Counted from the first letter of the stretch, positions 45,848 to 59,398 are shown. The stretch: DNA of 64,000 bases from Plantago ovata (GCA_028274465.1 CM051455.1:103290942-103354941); one strand, 5' to 3'. Program-made: numbers and translations. The notes: generated by a model from the letters alone, not told the origin.

Positions 45848-46651
45848 ATGGCTCACCCACTTTTGAAATCATGGGTTCAACCCAACCGGGAAAGGATGAG
45901 AGGTCCAGCTATTGTTCGTTCTGCTGCAACTCGTGATTTGGAGATCAAGAATCACATGTTCCAGCAGCTCCCTAGGTTCTATGGATTGGCTAGGGAGGAT
46001 GTGATGGGATACTTGCATGATATTGAGGATTTCATCAACAATCTCCCAAGACCTGGAGCGGGGATAACGGATGATGAGCTGAGGATGAAGGTTTTCGCTA
46101 TGGGGCTTGGCGATAAGGCCAAGGCATGGTTGGGCTCTTTGGAAATCGGTTCTCTCGACACCTGGGATAAGGTGTTTTCTGCTTTTATGGTGAAATATTT
46201 TCCCCATACTTTGACTACCGCGCTGAAGGCGCAAATCACTGGTTTCAAGCAAGATTATGATGAGACCATCTACACCGCTCTCGAGAGGTTCAAGGACCTC
46301 AAGAACAAGTGCCCACACCATGGATTTGAGCTTTCTGATCTTGTCCAACACTTCTACAATGGTCTTACGTATGAGAGCCAACAGGTGGTGGATTTTCAAT
46401 GCCGTGGTAATATCTGGGAGGAGATAGCCGAGGATGTGTGGGCGTGTTTCGAAAGGCTTGCTAAGGGATCTCAGTTCAAGGAGCCAAGAGCAAGGGTTAG
46501 GAGGCGTGAACCTGAGGCTCCACCAAACAAGGAGATCCCAATGCATGGAGTGAGTGGGGATCGGTTTCAGTGCTTCGCCATTGAGATGAAGCAAGTTCTC
46601 AAGAGCTCAGTTGGAACAACTCTCTCTAATAAAGTTTGTCGGGTATGTAAG
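45848..46651 (+). pseudogene. gag-pro: E6 gag, N-terminal part (split by Sirevirus)
   Basis: ATG 45848 (MAHPLLKSWVQPNRERMRG). Open through the whole gag domain until the Sirevirus insertion, which falls inside the zinc knuckle after CRVCK. The frame continues at 61374 with NYGHGAHMCRSD, so gag was still readable across this point when the Sirevirus landed. Confidence 0.88.
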
Positions 46652-48276
46652 TGTTAGGAAACTTGTAATTTTGATGAGCAATTAACCATGCTAAATTAAT
46701 GAAAGTCCAGTAACTAGTACTCTTAAGGCCCATAGGAATTTAGAATTTTAAGGACATTGTAAAAGAGGAACGTTTGCTGAAGACTTAGTTTAGGTGCAAG
46801 ATAGGTTGGTTTTTACCGCTTATGATGTATCTTGTTTTCTGAAAAGAAAATAACTTATTGAAGCTCTAGCTTATGATGTATCTTGTTTTCTGAAAAGAAA
46901 ATAACCTATTGAAGCATTTGCTGACGATGTACTTTGTTTTTACAAACAAACTATTGAAGCATTTAGAAACCGCTCAGAATCCTGAAGATTATTGAAGATC
47001 TGAAGACTTGAAGAATTCGAAGATCTGAAGACTAGAAGATTGCTGAACACTAGTATCTACAAAGGCACGTGTTGCTCAGAAAGTGGAAACTTCAGCAACA
47101 ACATTGCATAAGTGAAAATCTGAAAGACAGAGTAGGTTGTGCTTGCTGAACTGAGACTAACCACTTGCTGAAAGTACTTGAATTTGCGCTCCATTGTTAC
47201 TGTTTGAATTCTATTCAAATAAGCATTAAATGCAAAGCTTGCACGCGAAGGACATGAAGACTAGAAGACAAACAAGGACGCTGCTGAAAGTACAAAAGCA
47301 AGATAGTGACATCTTAAGGATCAAAAGCCTTGGAATTTAAAATTCAAACGGCTCCTTACTTGCACTATAAATAGAGGTCATCCGGCGAAGAGTTGAAGTG
47401 TGTCAACAACGTGATCAAACTCTCACTTGTGCTTAATCTCACATACCTTCAAACTCTCTATACTGCCATTGATCCGTTCTAAGACTTAAAGCTTGAAAAA
47501 TCTACTTGTGAAGAAGTAGAACAAACTCGGCTAAGAAATTAGTTAAGTGTTCTTTCTTTCAAACAAGAACAAGTCTTGACACCAGAAACAATCAAACTTG
47601 TTTACTGCAAAGTATTCAAAGTTGTGTTTCGTAGATTACTTGTTGTAACTGAATAAGTTATAATTAAGTTATCTCACCCCAAAACTCTCTAACTGAAAAT
47701 ACACCCTTTCAGGCGTGATATTCAGGGGGAACTTAATCGAGCATAGTTTTGCTGATTAAAAGTACCAAGTTTGGTGGAGAACAAGGTTACGTTCTCTAGA
47801 TTAGGTTGGAGACAAAGCAAGTGTGCTTTAGTTTCTGTTTGAATCGCTCTAGATAGGAGATTGTAAGGAACCTCAATCATATCTAAGTGGATTCAGTCCT
47901 AGAAAGGACAAAGTGGATTAGTTGAGAGATTACGCCACTCTCAGATACCACTATAAAAGTGTTTGTGTGATTTACTTACTGTACTTAGTTTTCAGCAAAT
48001 CATATCTATCTGTACACAGTCACTCACATCACTTGCTGAAACCTTTACTTACTGAAAGAGCACTTATTGTATCAAAGACTTCCGCTCTCTGATTTTATGT
48101 ATCAGCAAACCTAGCTACTGAAAAGTAACTTACGCTTGCTGAGAAAGTTAAGTATCAGCAAACTCATTACTGAAAAGTAATAAGAACTTGCTGAGAAAGT
48201 TTTAAACGACGAAAGTTTGAAAAGACTATTCACCCCCCCCCCTCTAGTCTTTTCTTGTTGTTTAAAGGGACCAACA
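46652..48276 (+). repeat. Sirevirus 5' LTR, 1625 bp
   Basis: From TGTTAGGAAACTTGTAATT to AAAGGGACCAACA. Contains two tandem copies of a 51-bp unit (46819-46869 and from 46870, second partial) and a C-run near 48232-48242. I count 12 TTGCTGA/TCAGCAA heptamers in it. Confidence 0.92.
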
Positions 48277-48278
48277 AG

Positions 48279-48290
48279 TGGTATCAGAGC
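48279..48290 (+). other. Sirevirus primer-binding site (initiator tRNA-Met)
   Basis: TGGTATCAGAGC, two bases after the LTR end, is the standard plant Copia PBS. Confidence 0.95.
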
Positions 48291-48388
48291 TGGAGGTTCT
48301 TTAACCTTCAGCACTGAACTTAGATCCCCTTAGGTGCTTTCCGTAAATCACTCTCACTTGATCAGTTTGGTAGTGCTTTGCTGACAGG

Positions 48389-51300
48389 ATGTCTTTAGGA
48401 GATGCTCCCTTGCTGAAGCTGGAAAACTACGAGAAATGGCGAAACAACATGATGCTACATCTTGAGGCCATTAGTGATGATATGGTCACCGTCATTAATG
48501 ATGGACCTATCAAGATCAATAAGGTTGAAAGGAGTTTCCCTCACAAAACCACTGAAGCTGGAAAGGAAACTATCCTAGGCGAACCATCAGATACGGTTGT
48601 GCCAAAACCAAGAGAGGAATGGACTTCTGACGAAGCTAAGAGATTCCGTCTTGATGGCCAAGCAAGAAATATCATCATTCGATCAACTCCGGATACCATA
48701 CAGTGCAAACTGTGGGGTGCTAAGACTGCAAAGGAAGCTTGGAAAATGGTTCATGATCTTTGTGTTGGATCTGACAAAACCAAGGAAAACAAACTTGAAG
48801 TACTTAAATTAAAGTTTCAAAACTTTAAGCAAGGTACAAACGAGTCACTGGAAGACTTGGATTTCAGATTCACAACTCTTGTTAGTGAAATGGCGGCCTT
48901 GGGTTTTGGAAACCTTTACTCAGATTCTGAGAAAGTGAAAACTATCATCAGAAGTCTGAATCAAGAATGGATCCACACTCAGAATTTCTATTATAATAAA
49001 GGAATGCCAGACATTACACCAACAGAGTTGTTCTCTCATCTTGCTACTGTCAATTGTGAGACAAAGCAAAGAGAAAATGTGTTTGCTCAAAAATAGCAAA
49101 ACATTGCTCTTGCTGCAAAGCCGTCATCTTCTGAAAAGAAGAATGAAAAAGAACCTACTGATGAAAAGTCTTTGGTTGTCAAAAACATGAAGAAATTCAT
49201 CAGCAAGGAACTTGAAAGGCGAAAAGCAAAAGAGAAGCTGAAAAAGCATCTTGGTAACAACTACCATAAGTACAAGAATGAGACTAGCTCGCTGAACAAG
49301 CAAGCTCAGCAAGCTACTTTATCAGAAGAACCAATAGTTGGAAATGATCTTTGTTTTTACTGCAAAACGCCTGGACACTTCAAAGCTAATTGCCCTTTGC
49401 TGAAAAGAAGAAAAAGTTCAAAAGAACTTTTATTGCTGAAGAAAAGAAGAAGCTTCAAGCAAAAATCGATGCATTGTGTATTGATACTAGCTCCGAAGAC
49501 AGTGAGGATGAAAGTTCAGAGACCGACGATGAAGAAGCCACTCTAGACGTGGAGATTGGCAAAGAAGTTTGTGGAATAGCTATGGAAGCTTATCCAGATG
49601 TGTCAAACTACGAATTCTGCCTCATGGCTGGTCAGGTAAACAACCCTACCTCTGACTCAGACTCGGAAAGTGAAGACGAGATTGACCTTGACAAGATTCA
49701 AGGAGAAATCGAAAGATTTGAGAAAACTCTGAGGAGACAGCAAGAGAAACTACAATTTGCTGAAACTCTGACCAAGCAGACTACTGAAAAGTACATCTTG
49801 CTGAAGGAAGAGACAGAAGAAAAGGATGCTGAAATAAGGCGTCTTAAGAAGTTGATTGCTGAAGCTACAGAGAAGAATTCTCAAATGGCATTAGAATTGG
49901 AAGAATATCAGTCCTCAATTCTAAAGTTACTTGCTGAAATCCAAGAGATGAAAAATATGAAAATCAATTTCAAATCTTATGTTGACGCAAGTAATACGCT
50001 GACTGAACTAAACTCTTATTTGAGAGACCCATCTCAGAAAGAAGGTTTAGGCGCAATGTATGAAGGTGATGACGTAGAAATCTTGAGTAAAGATAAATCA
50101 CCTATCTCCTTTGTACGTGCTACTGATAGTGGTCTACCATAAATCTATAAGTTTGGTCAATCTAAGGTTGCTAAAACAAGCAATCAAGTACCTATGACCA
50201 TAAAGCCCGCTGTTGCTACTCAAAGTAACAAGACTTTAAAAGGAAAACAGGTTGCTGAGAAGCAAACTGGAAAGAAAAAGGATGTTGTGAAGCATCCCGC
50301 CAAACAAGTTGCTGAAAAGCAAGTTGTTAAGAGTAAAGGCAAGATTACTAAAAGTAATCAGAAGTCCTTTGCTGACACACCTGAATCACGTAAGGTTGCT
50401 GACACTAAAGCTCAGCATTCTCCGAAAATTGGACTCGGTTTCAAAACCAAGCAAAGTCAACTCTTTCATGACTATAAGCAAAGTCAGCAAAGATACTTCA
50501 AAGAGATGATGAAAATCAAGCGTAAGAGTTCTGAAAAGATTCTAAATGCTAGGGCTAGAAGGAACCTTGCTAGAAAAGAACTTACTGAAAAGTATGTTCA
50601 GCAAAAAGGTCAACCGAGCAAGACACCACATCAGAAAGTGGACTTGATCAGCACGAATCAAAAGTCTTTCAGCTCAAAACCTCCTATTTCCTCAGCAAGT
50701 AGAAAACAAGTCAAAGTTGAAAAACTTATGACTTGGGTTTCCACTGGACGCATTCTTGAACATATTAGTGGACATCCAATATTGGATTATTAACTTGTTT
50801 GCTCTTGATTGTGCAGACTTCAGCCACAGAGACAAACGATGCAATCTGGCACTTTGATAGTGGTTGTGGAAAGCACATGATGGGCAACAAGAATAACCTT
50901 ATAAACTATAGACGGTGGTCTAAAGGTCCAACAATAAGGTTTGCTGGTGGAGGCTCCGGTTCTACAAAAGGCTATGGTGATGTGAAGTTAGGACGCATAA
51001 CCATTACTGGAGTTCTTTATGTCAAAAATCTTAAGTTTAACCTTTTCAGCATGAGTCAGTTTGCTGACAAAGGATACTTCATCAAAATCAAAAGTGATGA
51101 ATGTAAACTTATAGATTTCGAGACTAAAAAGGTAATAATGATTGCAAGAAGATCAGGAGGCTTGTACACTGTTGATTGGTCTTCAGCAATTGTTGAAAAA
51201 TGCCTTGTCACAGATCATGATTGCTTTGCTGAAAAAGCATGGTTGTGGCATAAAAGAACAAGTCATCTAAACTTCAAGACGCTGAATAAGCTGTCTAAAA

Positions 51301-54155
51301 AGGCACTTGTAGTTGGATTACCTAGGGTTACTTTTAAGAAGGATGGTGTTTGCAATGCATGTCAGCAAGGAAAGCAAACCAAATCTTCTTTCAAGAACAA
51401 GGTAGTACCGTCAACTACAAAAACTTTAAAACTCTTGCACATGGACTTGTTTGAATCTTCTTCAACAAGCTATGCTGGTAAGAAGTATGGTCTAGTCGTG
51501 GTAGATGACTATTCAAGATTCACTTGGGTAGTATTCATCAAGCACAAATCTGAAACCAAGACTGAAATACCTAACTTGATGAATAAGTTTGAAGTCATGA
51601 AAAATGGTACTGAGTTTGTAAACCAGTACATAACTGAATATTGTACCTCAAAAGGTATACAACATCAGTTATCCTCAGTAAGAACACCACAACAAAACGG
51701 TGTTGCTGAACGAAAGAATCGTACCCTGAAAGAAGCCGCAAGAACAATGCTTGTTGACACTGAAATAAGTGAGGCTTATTGGGTTGAAGCGATTAATACC
51801 GCCTGTTATACTCAAAATAGATGTTTGATTACTAAGGAATACAACAAAACTCTTTATGAATTTTTTGTTGGAAGACCTCCTAACATCACTCATCTAAGAG
51901 TATTTGGTTGCAAGTGTTTCGTTCTTAACAATGGTAGAGAATACCTAAGAACATTTCAACCAAAGGCAGACGAAGCGATATTTCTCGGCTACTCCTTGCA
52001 TAGTAAATCTTATAGAGTTTACAACAAAAAGGCACAAAAGATTTAAGAATCAGTGCATGTTGTATTCTACGAAAAGTCACAATGTGTGTCTGCTGAAGAA
52101 GAAATATTAGAATGTATGAAAAAGCTAATCATTCATGAGCAAAGAACTGAATCTGATGCTAGGCAAATCAAGTCAATTGAACTAAATGATGATTCTGACA
52201 ATGACTCTCCTCCCCCTAGTCATGACAAGATAAATATAGTTCACGACAAAGAATTTTCAGCAAAAGACGCGGTTGCTCCGGAAGTTGCTGAAATTACGCA
52301 ATCTCCAGTGCCTGCTGATGAACTACCTCAATCGAGCAATGCTGAACAAGCAGTTGTTGGTGAACAAATCTCAGCAGAGACACAAATTCCCAATAGTACT
52401 GAACAAGTACATACTGAAGAGTCACATGCTGATGATCAAACATATCCTGATCCAACAAGCAGAAAACCTGTCAATAAATGGATTAGAGATCATCCCTCTA
52501 CGGATATGATTGGCGATATTAAGAAACGCCAAGTGACTAGATCCAAAGCTACTCATGGACTTGCTGAAGAAGCAATTGTCGTAGAAGTAGAATCATTGTT
52601 CTCTTGCTTTGTGTCAGAAATTGAACCTAAAACCATAGAAGAAGCTTTAAAGCATTCTGAATGGATAAAGGCAATGCAAGAAGAACTGGATCAATTTGAA
52701 AGAAACAAAGTCTGGAAACTTGTGCCACTTGCTGAAGACAAGAAAGCTATTGGTACAAAGTGGGTGTTCAGAAACAAGCTGAGCGAGTCTGGTGAAGTAA
52801 CAAGAAATAAAGCACGTTTAGCTGCTCAAGGTTACTGTCAGACTGAAGGATTGGACTATGATGAGTCTTATGCACCAGTTGCAAGATTGGATGCAATTAG
52901 GCTTTTCTTGGCCTTTGCTGCTCACAATGACTTCATTGTTTACCAAATGGATGTTAAAAGTGCATTCTTGAATGGCGAACTTGCTGAAGAAGTCTACCTA
53001 GAACAACCCCCTGGCTTTGAACTTCCCTCGGAAATCAAGATTGTATACAAGCTTCAAAAAGCTGTATATGGTCTAAAGCAAGCACCAAGAGCATGGTATG
53101 ATACCTTGGCTAAGTTCTTGCTGGAAAATGGTTTCAAGAAAGGTGAAGTTGACAAAACCTTATTTACCATGAACCATGATGGTAAAATACTCTTAGTTCA
53201 AATTTATGTGGATGACATAATTTTTGGATCTAAGGACAAGCAACTTTGTGATGATTTTGCCAAACTCATGACAAATAAGTTTGAAATGAGTATGATGGGA
53301 AAATTGAATTATTTCCTAGGATTGCAAGTCAAGCAACTCAAAGATGGAATATTCATAAATCAAGCAAAGTATGCGAAAGGAATGCTCATAAAGTTTAGGA
53401 TCAAAGAGGATGAGAAACCTGAAAAGATCCCTATGAGTGTTGGTACCAAATTGGGCTATACTAAAGAGGACAAAAGTGTTGAAGAACACAAGTATAGGAA
53501 GCTCATTGGTTCCTTGTTGTATCTATCAGCAAGTAGACCTGACATTCAGTATGCTGTTTGTGTGTGTGCAAGATTCCAATCTGATCCAAGAGAATCACAC
53601 TACAAAAAGGCAATCAAGATACTGAAATATGTTAAAGGTACAGTCAATGTTGGATTATGGTATCCTAAAGATTCTGGACTTGAATTGGTTGGTTATTCTG
53701 ATGCTGATCATGGAGGATCAACTCTTGATAGAAAAAGTACCTCTGGAACTTGTCAGTTTTTGGGTACTAGATTAATATCATGGTTCAGCAAGAAGCAAAC
53801 CTGTGTTGCTAATTCATCTACTGAATCTGAATACATTGCAACTGGTTGTTGCACAGCTCAAATCCTATGGACTCAGCAACAATTAAGAGATTATGGTATT
53901 TCTGCAAAGAAAACACCAATCTTTTGTGCTAATACAAGTGCTATTGCAATCACGCAAAATCCTAAGTTTCACTCAAGGACTGAGCACATTGATATTAGAC
54001 ATCATTTCATTAGAGATCATGTAGAAAAAGGAGATATTGAGGTTGTGAAAGTAGGCACTGATGATCAGCTTGCTGACATCTTTACAAAGCCCCTACCGGA
54101 TAATAGGTTCGCAATGCTAAGGTATAACCTTGGATTGATTGAACTACCTCAATAA
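48389..54155 (+). pseudogene. gag-pol: Sirevirus gag-pol polyprotein, decayed
   Basis: ATG 48389 (MSLGDAPLLKLENYEKWRNN) to TAA 54153-54155. Stops TAG 49094, TAA 50140 and TAA 52044; frameshifts near 49397 (one T lost in CCCTTTGCTG) and between about 50770 and 50800. Gag; knuckle CFYCKTPGHFKANC; coiled, Lys-rich linker; protease DSGCGKHM; integrase with WHKRTSH and CNACQQGK; reverse transcriptase YVDDIIFGS (near 53205); RNase H with SSTESEYIA and TKPLPDNRF. In the integrase the segment between MNKFEVMK and NGTEF is short, so the second catalytic Asp (usually RSDHG) seems deleted. Confidence 0.92.
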
Positions 54156-55062
54156 AGGATACATCTGGCAGAATGCTGAAACAGGTATTCAGCAAGCCAA
54201 AGTATTATTGTTTAAAAGCCCCATCTACTAATTTCTCCTAAGAAATGATAAGTCACTACATGATTGCTGAAACATGCATTCAACAAGTAATTCCTTCAAA
54301 ACGGGTATTTGTTAGGAAACTTGATCACTTGCTGAGACAGGCACTCAGTAAGAGAAAGAGTTTAAGGATTGCTGAAACAGGCATTCAGACAATCAAAGAT
54401 ACTGAAACAGGTATTCAAGTATCAAGGGAATATTCTGAGACGGGAACTCAGAAAAAGAGCGAAGCTCATCTCTCAGATTTTACCAAAGGATATCTCAAGT
54501 ACAAAAGAATTTACTGATACCGGAAATCAGAAATATCTTTTAAACTTAAGAAAATATGAGATATCTAAGTAAGGGGGAACTTTCAGCAATATCTAGGTTG
54601 ATAATTCAAACTCGCTGAAAAGATTCTTGTCTATTTCAGCAAGCAATCTATTCCCTTAAAACTCGGTAAAATCAATTTGTGACGTTAATCGGGCACAAAT
54701 AAACTCGTAATAATCATGACATGAAATTCAATCGTGGCTATTCATTAAAAGGAGTTACTAATCTAATGGTTAATAAAACAAAGAGAGAGAGTGCTCTGAC
54801 GGTTTCAAGTTAGTGGGCCACTACGCATTTAATGCAAAGGCTCCACTAACTCTAGTGTTTCTCTGTTTTACCCTTGCTGAGAGCTCAAATCGATTGAGTT
54901 TCTCACACACCAGAGACACTATATAAAGAAGGAGTTAGAGAAATGACAAAATTCTTTAACTCACATTTCCTTTCTCTGCAAATTTTAGCCTGAATCTACT
55001 GTACCTCCGGTCAAAAAGCAAACTATCTCTTTTCGTACACATTTCCTTGCTCTATAAAAGAA
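54156..55062 (+). other. Sirevirus pol-to-ORF spacer with palindrome cluster
   Basis: Noncoding. Seven 17-bp imperfect palindromes lie between 54176 and 54530. A TTTGTTAGGAAACTTG stretch at about 54308-54324 copies the LTR start. A PPT-like AAGGGGGAAC sits at 54571-54580. The rest (54600-55062) is leader to the accessory frame, with a possible TATA box (CTATATAAAG, about 54920) and a CT-rich stretch before ATG 55063. Confidence 0.75.
54176..54530 (+). repeat. Seven 17-bp palindromes, CTGAN(7)-TCAG type
   Basis: Copies at 54176-54192, 54267-54283, 54332-54348, 54372-54388, 54402-54418, 54435-54451 and 54514-54530. Examples: CTGAAACAGGTATTCAG, CTGAGACAGGCACTCAG, CTGATACCGGAAATCAG. Length is constant at 17; in five copies the 5-base arms pair perfectly and the fifth base differs in matched fashion (A-T, G-C, T-A). 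Confidence 0.88.
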
Positions 55063-58000
55063 ATGGCTCCCAAGAGACAGTCTTCTAAGTCCTCAAAGTC
55101 ATCAAAGGTTGACAGTGCTGAAACACGCACTGCTCCGGCTACAAACACAACGAAAGTTGTGTTGAAAAATGACCGTATATCAGAAAAACCTATGCCTCCG
55201 TCATATCTTGACACTGCAAAGTGTGAGATGTTGATGCAATGGGGAGGTTTCGCAAAAGAAAAGTACATTAGGTATTTTTATGAACAAGAACTCGATGACG
55301 AAAATGAAGAGGCGCTTGAGCTTATCAAGCAGCAAGGCCTCATGAACTTTATCTCTGCTCGCACTAATCAGGTGAGCATGATAGATACTATGGAATTCTA
55401 CAACAATGCAGAAATCCAGTACCTTACTGATAGTAAAGGAGTCACTGAAAAAGTGATCTTTACTACAGTTCAGAACACGCAAATCGTCCTGAAATGGACT
55501 AATTTAGCGGAGATATTTCAGATTCCGAGCACTGGAACTGAAGATGACGTCACTGCCACTGACGAAGAAATTGAAGCTTTCTACAGTGACGTCAGAAATG
55601 AGAAAATGAAGAAAGGCGAGATTGGTCCCGTGACTTGGACAAAGCACATTAAGAGAAAGCATCTCTGCCATTCACTTGGTCTAGTAGCTTTTGCTACTGA
55701 TAAAAGTTCTTGACTCACAAGTTGGAGGAATTGACCAAGTAGGCCTGAGAAGATGGCCATTGCTGATGCATATCCATGAAAATAAAACGGAACTTAACTG
55801 GGCTAAGTACATTTTCAACAGGCTTGTTGATTGTGTTACTAAGTTTAAGGTAAAGGTAGAAGACAACAAGGTCTCACCTTCCTTTCCAGTTACGTATGGA
55901 ATCAAGATATGTTACATCCTTGAACATTTCAGGATTCAGCTAAGAAACCCATTGCCAATCAAGAAATCTGTGTGCAATGTGGGAAGATCATTCTACAAGC
56001 AGAATGTACCTAAGACTACTTGAAAGAAAACTAAGAAGACAACAACTGCAAATGTTGTCAGCACAAGCCAGCAAGAAAGGTATACAACAGCTGCAGATGT
56101 TACCACTCAGCAACTTAGAGATGAAACTGCTGTTGGTGGTGGTAACAAAATTGAAACTGCTGTAGAAAATCAACAAGGTACGTGTCGAACAGCCGTTGCT
56201 GAAAATGCAAATATAGATGACTCTGGGAAACTGGAGAAATCTAACAAGAAAAAGAGGAAAGCTGATGATGACACTCCGACTGCGGCGTCATCAGCAAACC
56301 CCGTACCTAAGAGGAAACGGACCAGCAACAAAAGGAAGATAACACTGGCCCGAAAGTCAGTCCCTGCTGTCCAAGACCTCTCAGACAATTCCCAAACAAA
56401 TGCTGAAACGCATTTGCCAGTAGATGTTGCTGAGGTGATCACTGAAACCTATGTCAGCAATGTTGAAGTGTTTGCGGAAGCCTTCAACAATCAACTTAAC
56501 GTTGATACCTCTACTGAGAATAGACAAAAAGGTAGTGGAAATGAAATTCCTTCCCAAGTCCCAGATATCTACATTGTAGATCATTTAAATGATCCAACTT
56601 TGGAACCAGAAAGTGACATTGCTGCTGATCTTCAAAGAGCGGCACTTGCTGATGCTACTGAAAAGATGGTTGCTGAACAAGCAACTCATCAAGTTGTTGA
56701 AACCCCGCTTGCTGAAGGACCAGTTGCTGAGACAGCAATTGTTCCAGTTCCACAAGTTGCTGAAACACAAGAAGCATTATTCAACGACGCATCTCGTGAT
56801 GCTGGGAATACTGGCCCAAGTTCACCCAAGACATCAATCGACAAAGTCCTGCTTGTACTGGAAGAAATAAGCAAACTAATGGAGTTGGAGATTGAAGAAT
56901 CATCCAACAAATCCATTGATGTCTTCATGACAAGCAGTGAGCTCAAGGGTCAAGATGCTTCTGCTCAACTTGTCATTTCAGAGACAAGGGAGATTGCTGA
57001 AACCGCACAACTTTCTCAAATAGAGCAAAACCAGAAGTCTGCTGAAGAAACAGTCCAAGAAGCTGAAGAAACTGTTAATGCTGAAAGGACTGAGCCACAA
57101 CCTGTCCTTCTTCAGCAGGTAGTTAATTCAACCATCAGTAAAACTTCAATTTCTGAAACTTATTCTTTTGCTAATATTATTTTATCTCTACAGACTTCTC
57201 AAGATGCAAGTCAGATGGTTGCTGAAGCCTCTGCACCAGAACCAACACTCCCTACTCAGCAGGTAGTTAATGATTTTGGTATTAAAACTAAGTTTGACAG
57301 CTTAGTACTTGTGTCTAACTCTAATTTATTTCAGGATGAACAAATGGAGGATGCTACTCAAGCTCCTCATGGAATGGAAATTGAACTACATGAGCTTGCT
57401 GACTCTCAGCAGATAAATCATGTTTCAGATATGAACTCTAAAACAATTTTCCAAACCAATCCTGATCTAAATAATGTTCTTTTTCAAGCTCAAAAGGAGA
57501 CCACTGAAGTGGTACTCATCACTGAAGATCATCAAGTAAGTTCTAAGGAACTGTACTTGAACTTCAAAAGGACTACTTTGTCTCAAGTTGCTAAGTCCGT
57601 CAGCAACTGGCAACGATATAGGCGAATGGACTTCACTGATCTCCATCTTCATCTTTCAAACGAGAAAAAGAGATCTTCTCTGCTGAAGCTCGAAACATTT
57701 GTCCACTCCATCCTTCCTGAAGAAATGTCATATTCTCAGCAAATGAGCTCGAATCTGATTGCTCAAATCAGAGAGAATATGAAGGCAAAATTCAAGAGTG
57801 CCTCTCCAGCTGAACAAGCTGTGATGCTCAAAGGTTCATTTGTACCTGTGGTGGCTGATCCCCACAAAATCAATGAGGACGAGGAAGTGACAAGTGTTGC
57901 TTTGTATAAGCACGTTGAGCTCGTAATTCAGACCGATGATGATGAAGAAGAAGAAGATGAGAACATTGTTTGTTGAACATTGCTTGCTGAGAGCCCAATT

Positions 58001-59398
58001 GACTTTGGAAAGATATTGGCTACAGTGCTGAGACGCACTACTACTTTGACCATAGCTCAGAAAGACATCATTCTTTATCAAAAAAGCTATGAAGAAGATG
58101 TAAGTCAAGCACTCAAACTAGCAAAGACCGCTCTCGTGAAGGCTCAGACTTTCATGGATGAGAAGGCCGCAATAGAGAAAAGACATGAAGAGAACATGAT
58201 GAGTATTCAAAGAGAGTTGTCAAAAATGACTTCTGACCAGCAAAAAATCATCATGAAATATAACAGCTTAAGCACTCTTGCTGAAAATTGCAATGAGTTT
58301 TATTCTCTGCACATCACTCCGATGTTGCAATCCATGTCTAAGGGGGAAAAGAAAAGTACCAGAAAAAGAAACCAATCGCCTCCTGATGTTGATGAGCCAC
58401 TGCCCATAGAACCGCTTGCTGAAAAAGAGCCAATTTCTAAAAGGCAAGCAGAATCTGAGTTGAATTCAGCATGTACCAAAAAGAGAAAAACCGCTGCTGA
58501 AACTCAATATTTTTGCCATACTGAAAGTCATCACAATCTGAATGAAGATGATGAAGATGATGACTATCAAACAATAGCTCAAGCCATAAGAGCTAGTCCC
58601 TTAACAGCCTTGACTCCGTCTGGCCACTCAAAGCATTTTTCGCCTGACTCTTCAGCAAGAGATCAAGACAATGCTAAGATAAGAAGAAGAAGGCAAAGAC
58701 AGAAAGAAAAGAGGCTGGCCAGCATTGCTATTGGCTCCGACATTGAATACACAAAGACCAGCAATGAAGAAACCACTCAGAATGTAATCAGAAACATTCA
58801 TGGTTGCTGGATCTTAAAGCTGGAAGACTTGCTGGTAAATGAGTTCTTTCCTACAGCCATATTGAATCAAATGTTCAAATGGATTGAATTCAAAGTCGAA
58901 AGAAATCAAAGGGAAGAATCCCTCCCAAGAAATATTGCTGGGAGATGGTTGAATCTTGAGGTCTCAGTAAGAAGAATCGCCATTGGTAAGACATACAAAC
59001 AAGAACCAAATCTGATCAAACCACCTGGCATTGCTTACTACTCTGACCCTGTAACAAAGAAAACAAAGAAGAGACTTGGATTGATTCCTTATGAGTACTT
59101 CTATATCACTGCTAAGGATCAAGAAGAAGATCTTCTCTAGCAAAGAAAGATTCATCCGAAAAGCATTTCAGATACACAGCTTCTCCATGCCAGCAATTGG
59201 GGCATGCATTTGTGGGTGACTAACTACATGGAAATGAATGCTGAAAAGCATCATCATACCGCCTGCATAAACGCAAGAATTCTTCAACTACAAGTCCGTA
59301 GGCTTCTGGAAAACTACGAAAAGGACTGTGTTGAATTTACTGCACTTGCTGAGAAGAGTGTAAGAGAGATTTTGAGAAAATCATCTGGAAGAGCTTAA
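55063..59398 (+). pseudogene. Sirevirus accessory (env-position) protein, broken
   Basis: ATG 55063 (MAPKRQSSKSSKSSK) opens a frame that, with one shift near 55700 and stops TGA 56021, TGA 57974 and TAG 59138, continues to TAA 59396-59398, about 1440 codons. The N-terminal 200 residues look globular (MLMQWGGFAKEKYIRYFYEQ; MEFYNNAEIQYL) and resemble the domain of E4 ORF2. The middle has basic clusters (KKKRK, KRKRTSNKRK), a possible nuclear localisation signal, and a long Ala/Glu-rich low-complexity region with many LAE and VAE. The last third is charged and helical. I see no signal peptide or transmembrane segment, so an envelope role is not supported. Confidence 0.75.

Noticed and set aside
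45869..46594. Long antisense ORF (241 codons) opposite E6 gag, with similar ones opposite E2, E3 and E4 gag
   Set aside because: These mirror the gag coding frame; codon bias of gag leaves the opposite frame open. No independent start context or domain.
54176..54530. The palindrome cluster as a CRISPR array
   Set aside because: Unequal spacing (13 to 74 bases between units), short units, and location inside a plant retrotransposon.
55063..59398. A true envelope glycoprotein
   Set aside because: No signal peptide, transmembrane helix or cysteine pattern is visible. The position alone gave such ORFs the name env-like.
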